From NCBI RefSeq assembly GCF_013141725.1, contig NZ_WHNZ01000012.1:124001-188000 (forward strand): a DNA stretch of 64,000 nucleotides. Direction: 5' to 3'. A program made the position numbers and the translations under genes. The notes beneath the pieces were generated by a model. It was not told where the DNA came from and searched no databases. It saw only the letters and a program-made list of their open reading frames with translations. Positions 63,148 to 64,000 of the stretch are shown here, one piece after another; position 1 is the stretch's first letter; every line of letters begins with the position of its first letter. Source of the stretch: Paenibacillus planticolens (GTDB taxonomy: Bacteria; Bacillota; Bacilli; Paenibacillales; NBRC-103111).

Positions 63148-63166
63148 GATTATGAAAATCATTCTC
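63148..63166. promoter_or_regulatory. Fur box upstream of the siderophore-binding gene
   Basis: GATTATGAAAATCATTCTC matches the consensus GATAATGATAATCATTATC at 16 of 19 positions. Confidence 0.85.
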
Positions 63167-63236
63167 ATTTGTCTAGTTAATTATATGTATCCTTCGTCCG
63201 CCAAACCATGGCTTTTTGTTTGGAAATAGCCTTGTA

Positions 63237-64000
63237 CTATTGGTTGCTTGTAAATAAGGCTATCGCTCGTTGCAGCTGCAAACGAATCGAGATTGGATTG
63301 TAAGGTATCCATTCGTCCCGATCCAGCAGATAGACTTTATTTTGCTGTACGGCAGAGAGCCTGTTCCAATAGGCAGAATTGAATATGATTTCAGAATGTG
63401 CAATGGAACCATTCGCATCTGGAAACACAATCACCAATATTTGAGATCCTGCGTAGTCTTCTAATTCGGATAACTCAATCGGGATGGAATGAAATTGATC
63501 CCCACGCTTGCGAATCTCTTGCTCGACCCTTGCAGGAGGCCGCAAGCCAAGTGATTGATACATCACATAGCCGACATTTCTCGTTCCGTAAACGAGCAAT
63601 TCCTCCGGTTTAATAACCAGAATCGTGACAATTTCTGTATGCACTGCGCTTTGCTGTATCAGTGAGCGGGCTTCCTGTTCTTCCTTTTGGAACATGTCCA
63701 GCCACCGCTCTGCCTGATCACTCCTGTGAACAGACCGTGCGATAAGACGCAGGTGATCTTTCCAGCCCATCTCCATCCATGAAATATCGGCGATTGGCGC
63801 TACAACTCGCAAATGTCCAAGATTCAGTCCATATTCGTGCAAATGCTGTTTGGAAGCAACGATCAGCTCGATGTTGGCATTCAGCAGCGCAGTCCGCACC
63901 TGTTCAGCTGAGCTGTTGATATCGATAAACATCATCGTTTGCGGCTGTTTGTCAGACGTATTCACAAATTCGCTGCTATCTGAAATGGTGACGGCCGGCT
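63237..64000 (-). CDS. Siderophore-binding-protein-like domain, probably C-terminal sensor part of a Btr-type AraC regulator (5' end outside window)
   Basis: The frame is open from the right edge of the window to TAG at 63237 (253 codons seen); no start is needed at GTG 63965. The fold resembles a cluster-8 binding protein: ELIVASKQHLHEYGL, AERWLDMFQKEEQEARSLI, VTILVIKPEELLVYGTRNVGYVMYQSLGL and VYLLDRDEWIPYNP. There is no signal peptide in view. Next to a Fur-boxed uptake gene this suggests a Btr/YbbB-like AraC activator with a ligand-sensing domain; the DNA-binding part would be further right and is not visible. Confidence 0.65.
   Translation of the reverse strand, partial: PAVTISDSSEFVNTSDKQPQTMMFIDINSSAEQVRTALLNANIELIVASKQHLHEYGLNLGHLRVVAPIADISWMEMGWKDHLRLIARSVHRSDQAERWLDMFQKEEQEARSLIQQSAVHTEIVTILVIKPEELLVYGTRNVGYVMYQSLGLRPPARVEQEIRKRGDQFHSIPIELSELEDYAGSQILVIVFPDANGSIAHSEIIFNSAYWNRLSAVQQNKVYLLDRDEWIPYNPISIRLQLQRAIALFTSNQ

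Overview
The window looks like chromosomal DNA of a spore-forming member of the Bacillales, most likely Paenibacillus or a close relative. The support is gene order plus family content: the divergent yneA/lexA pair with ynzC, the spoVK-hflX-ynbB-glnR-glnA block, and the cotE-mutS-mutL-miaA-hfq block all match the Bacillus subtilis arrangement. The proteins and the intergenic repeats, however, have a Paenibacillus flavour. No rRNA, tRNA or CRISPR array was seen.

Layout. 1-4.9 kb holds the end of an acireductone dioxygenase gene, a HAD phosphatase, the SOS pair (cell-division suppressor yneA and repressor lexA, with LexA boxes between them), an intergenic repeat cluster, a small lipoprotein and an M29 aminopeptidase. 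4.9-10.5 kb is glnA-glnR (with a GlnR box and a sigma-A-type promoter), ynbB, hflX and the sporulation AAA+ gene spoVK. 10.7-15 kb has housekeeping enzymes: ABM monooxygenase, histidine phosphatase, lipoate ligase, two acetyltransferases and an SDR. 15.1-30.5 kb is a long minus-strand series: YdcF-like protein, esterase, secreted cyclophilin, class A PBP, hfq, miaA, a methyltransferase, mutL, an S41 protease, mutS, an amidoligase and cotE. 30.6-37.7 kb has an aromatic-acid-exporter-like membrane protein, a three-gene ABC importer (SBP, ATPase, permease), an M32 carboxypeptidase, an Fe-S-type small protein, a beta carbonic anhydrase and a nitroreductase behind a Fur box.

37.9-47.3 kb is one co-directional module: a DUF309 protein, an OmpR-type response regulator and histidine kinase, a lipoprotein, a MacA-like adaptor with a glycine-only tail, a MacB-like ATPase and permease, and a 729-residue secreted protein of unknown function. 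It reads as an envelope-stress or export system with its own two-component control. A GH18 enzyme with six N-terminal repeats follows, then two small Cys-rich proteins and the thioredoxin-domain protein YyaL.

52.2-57.3 kb is an AT-rich accessory island. It carries a divergent FRG-domain gene and DGQHR (DndB-like) gene, bounded on one side by intact yyaL and on the other by a frameshifted copy of the yyaL 5' end. Beyond that lie an unusual potassium-channel-like protein and a run of remnants (ISL3 transposase, possible serine recombinase, Spo0E-like peptide, Mrr-type nuclease). The FRG/DGQHR pair is the best candidate in the window for an undescribed system, probably defensive. The last part, 57.3-64 kb, has a stand-alone ATP-dependent DNA ligase, perR and katG with a PerR box, a CAP-domain lipoprotein, and a Fur-boxed siderophore-binding lipoprotein next to a partial gene with a binding-protein-like domain.

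All calls come from reading the sequence; no database search was run. Start codons were moved from the longest frame wherever a Shine-Dalgarno sequence and family length favoured a later start.
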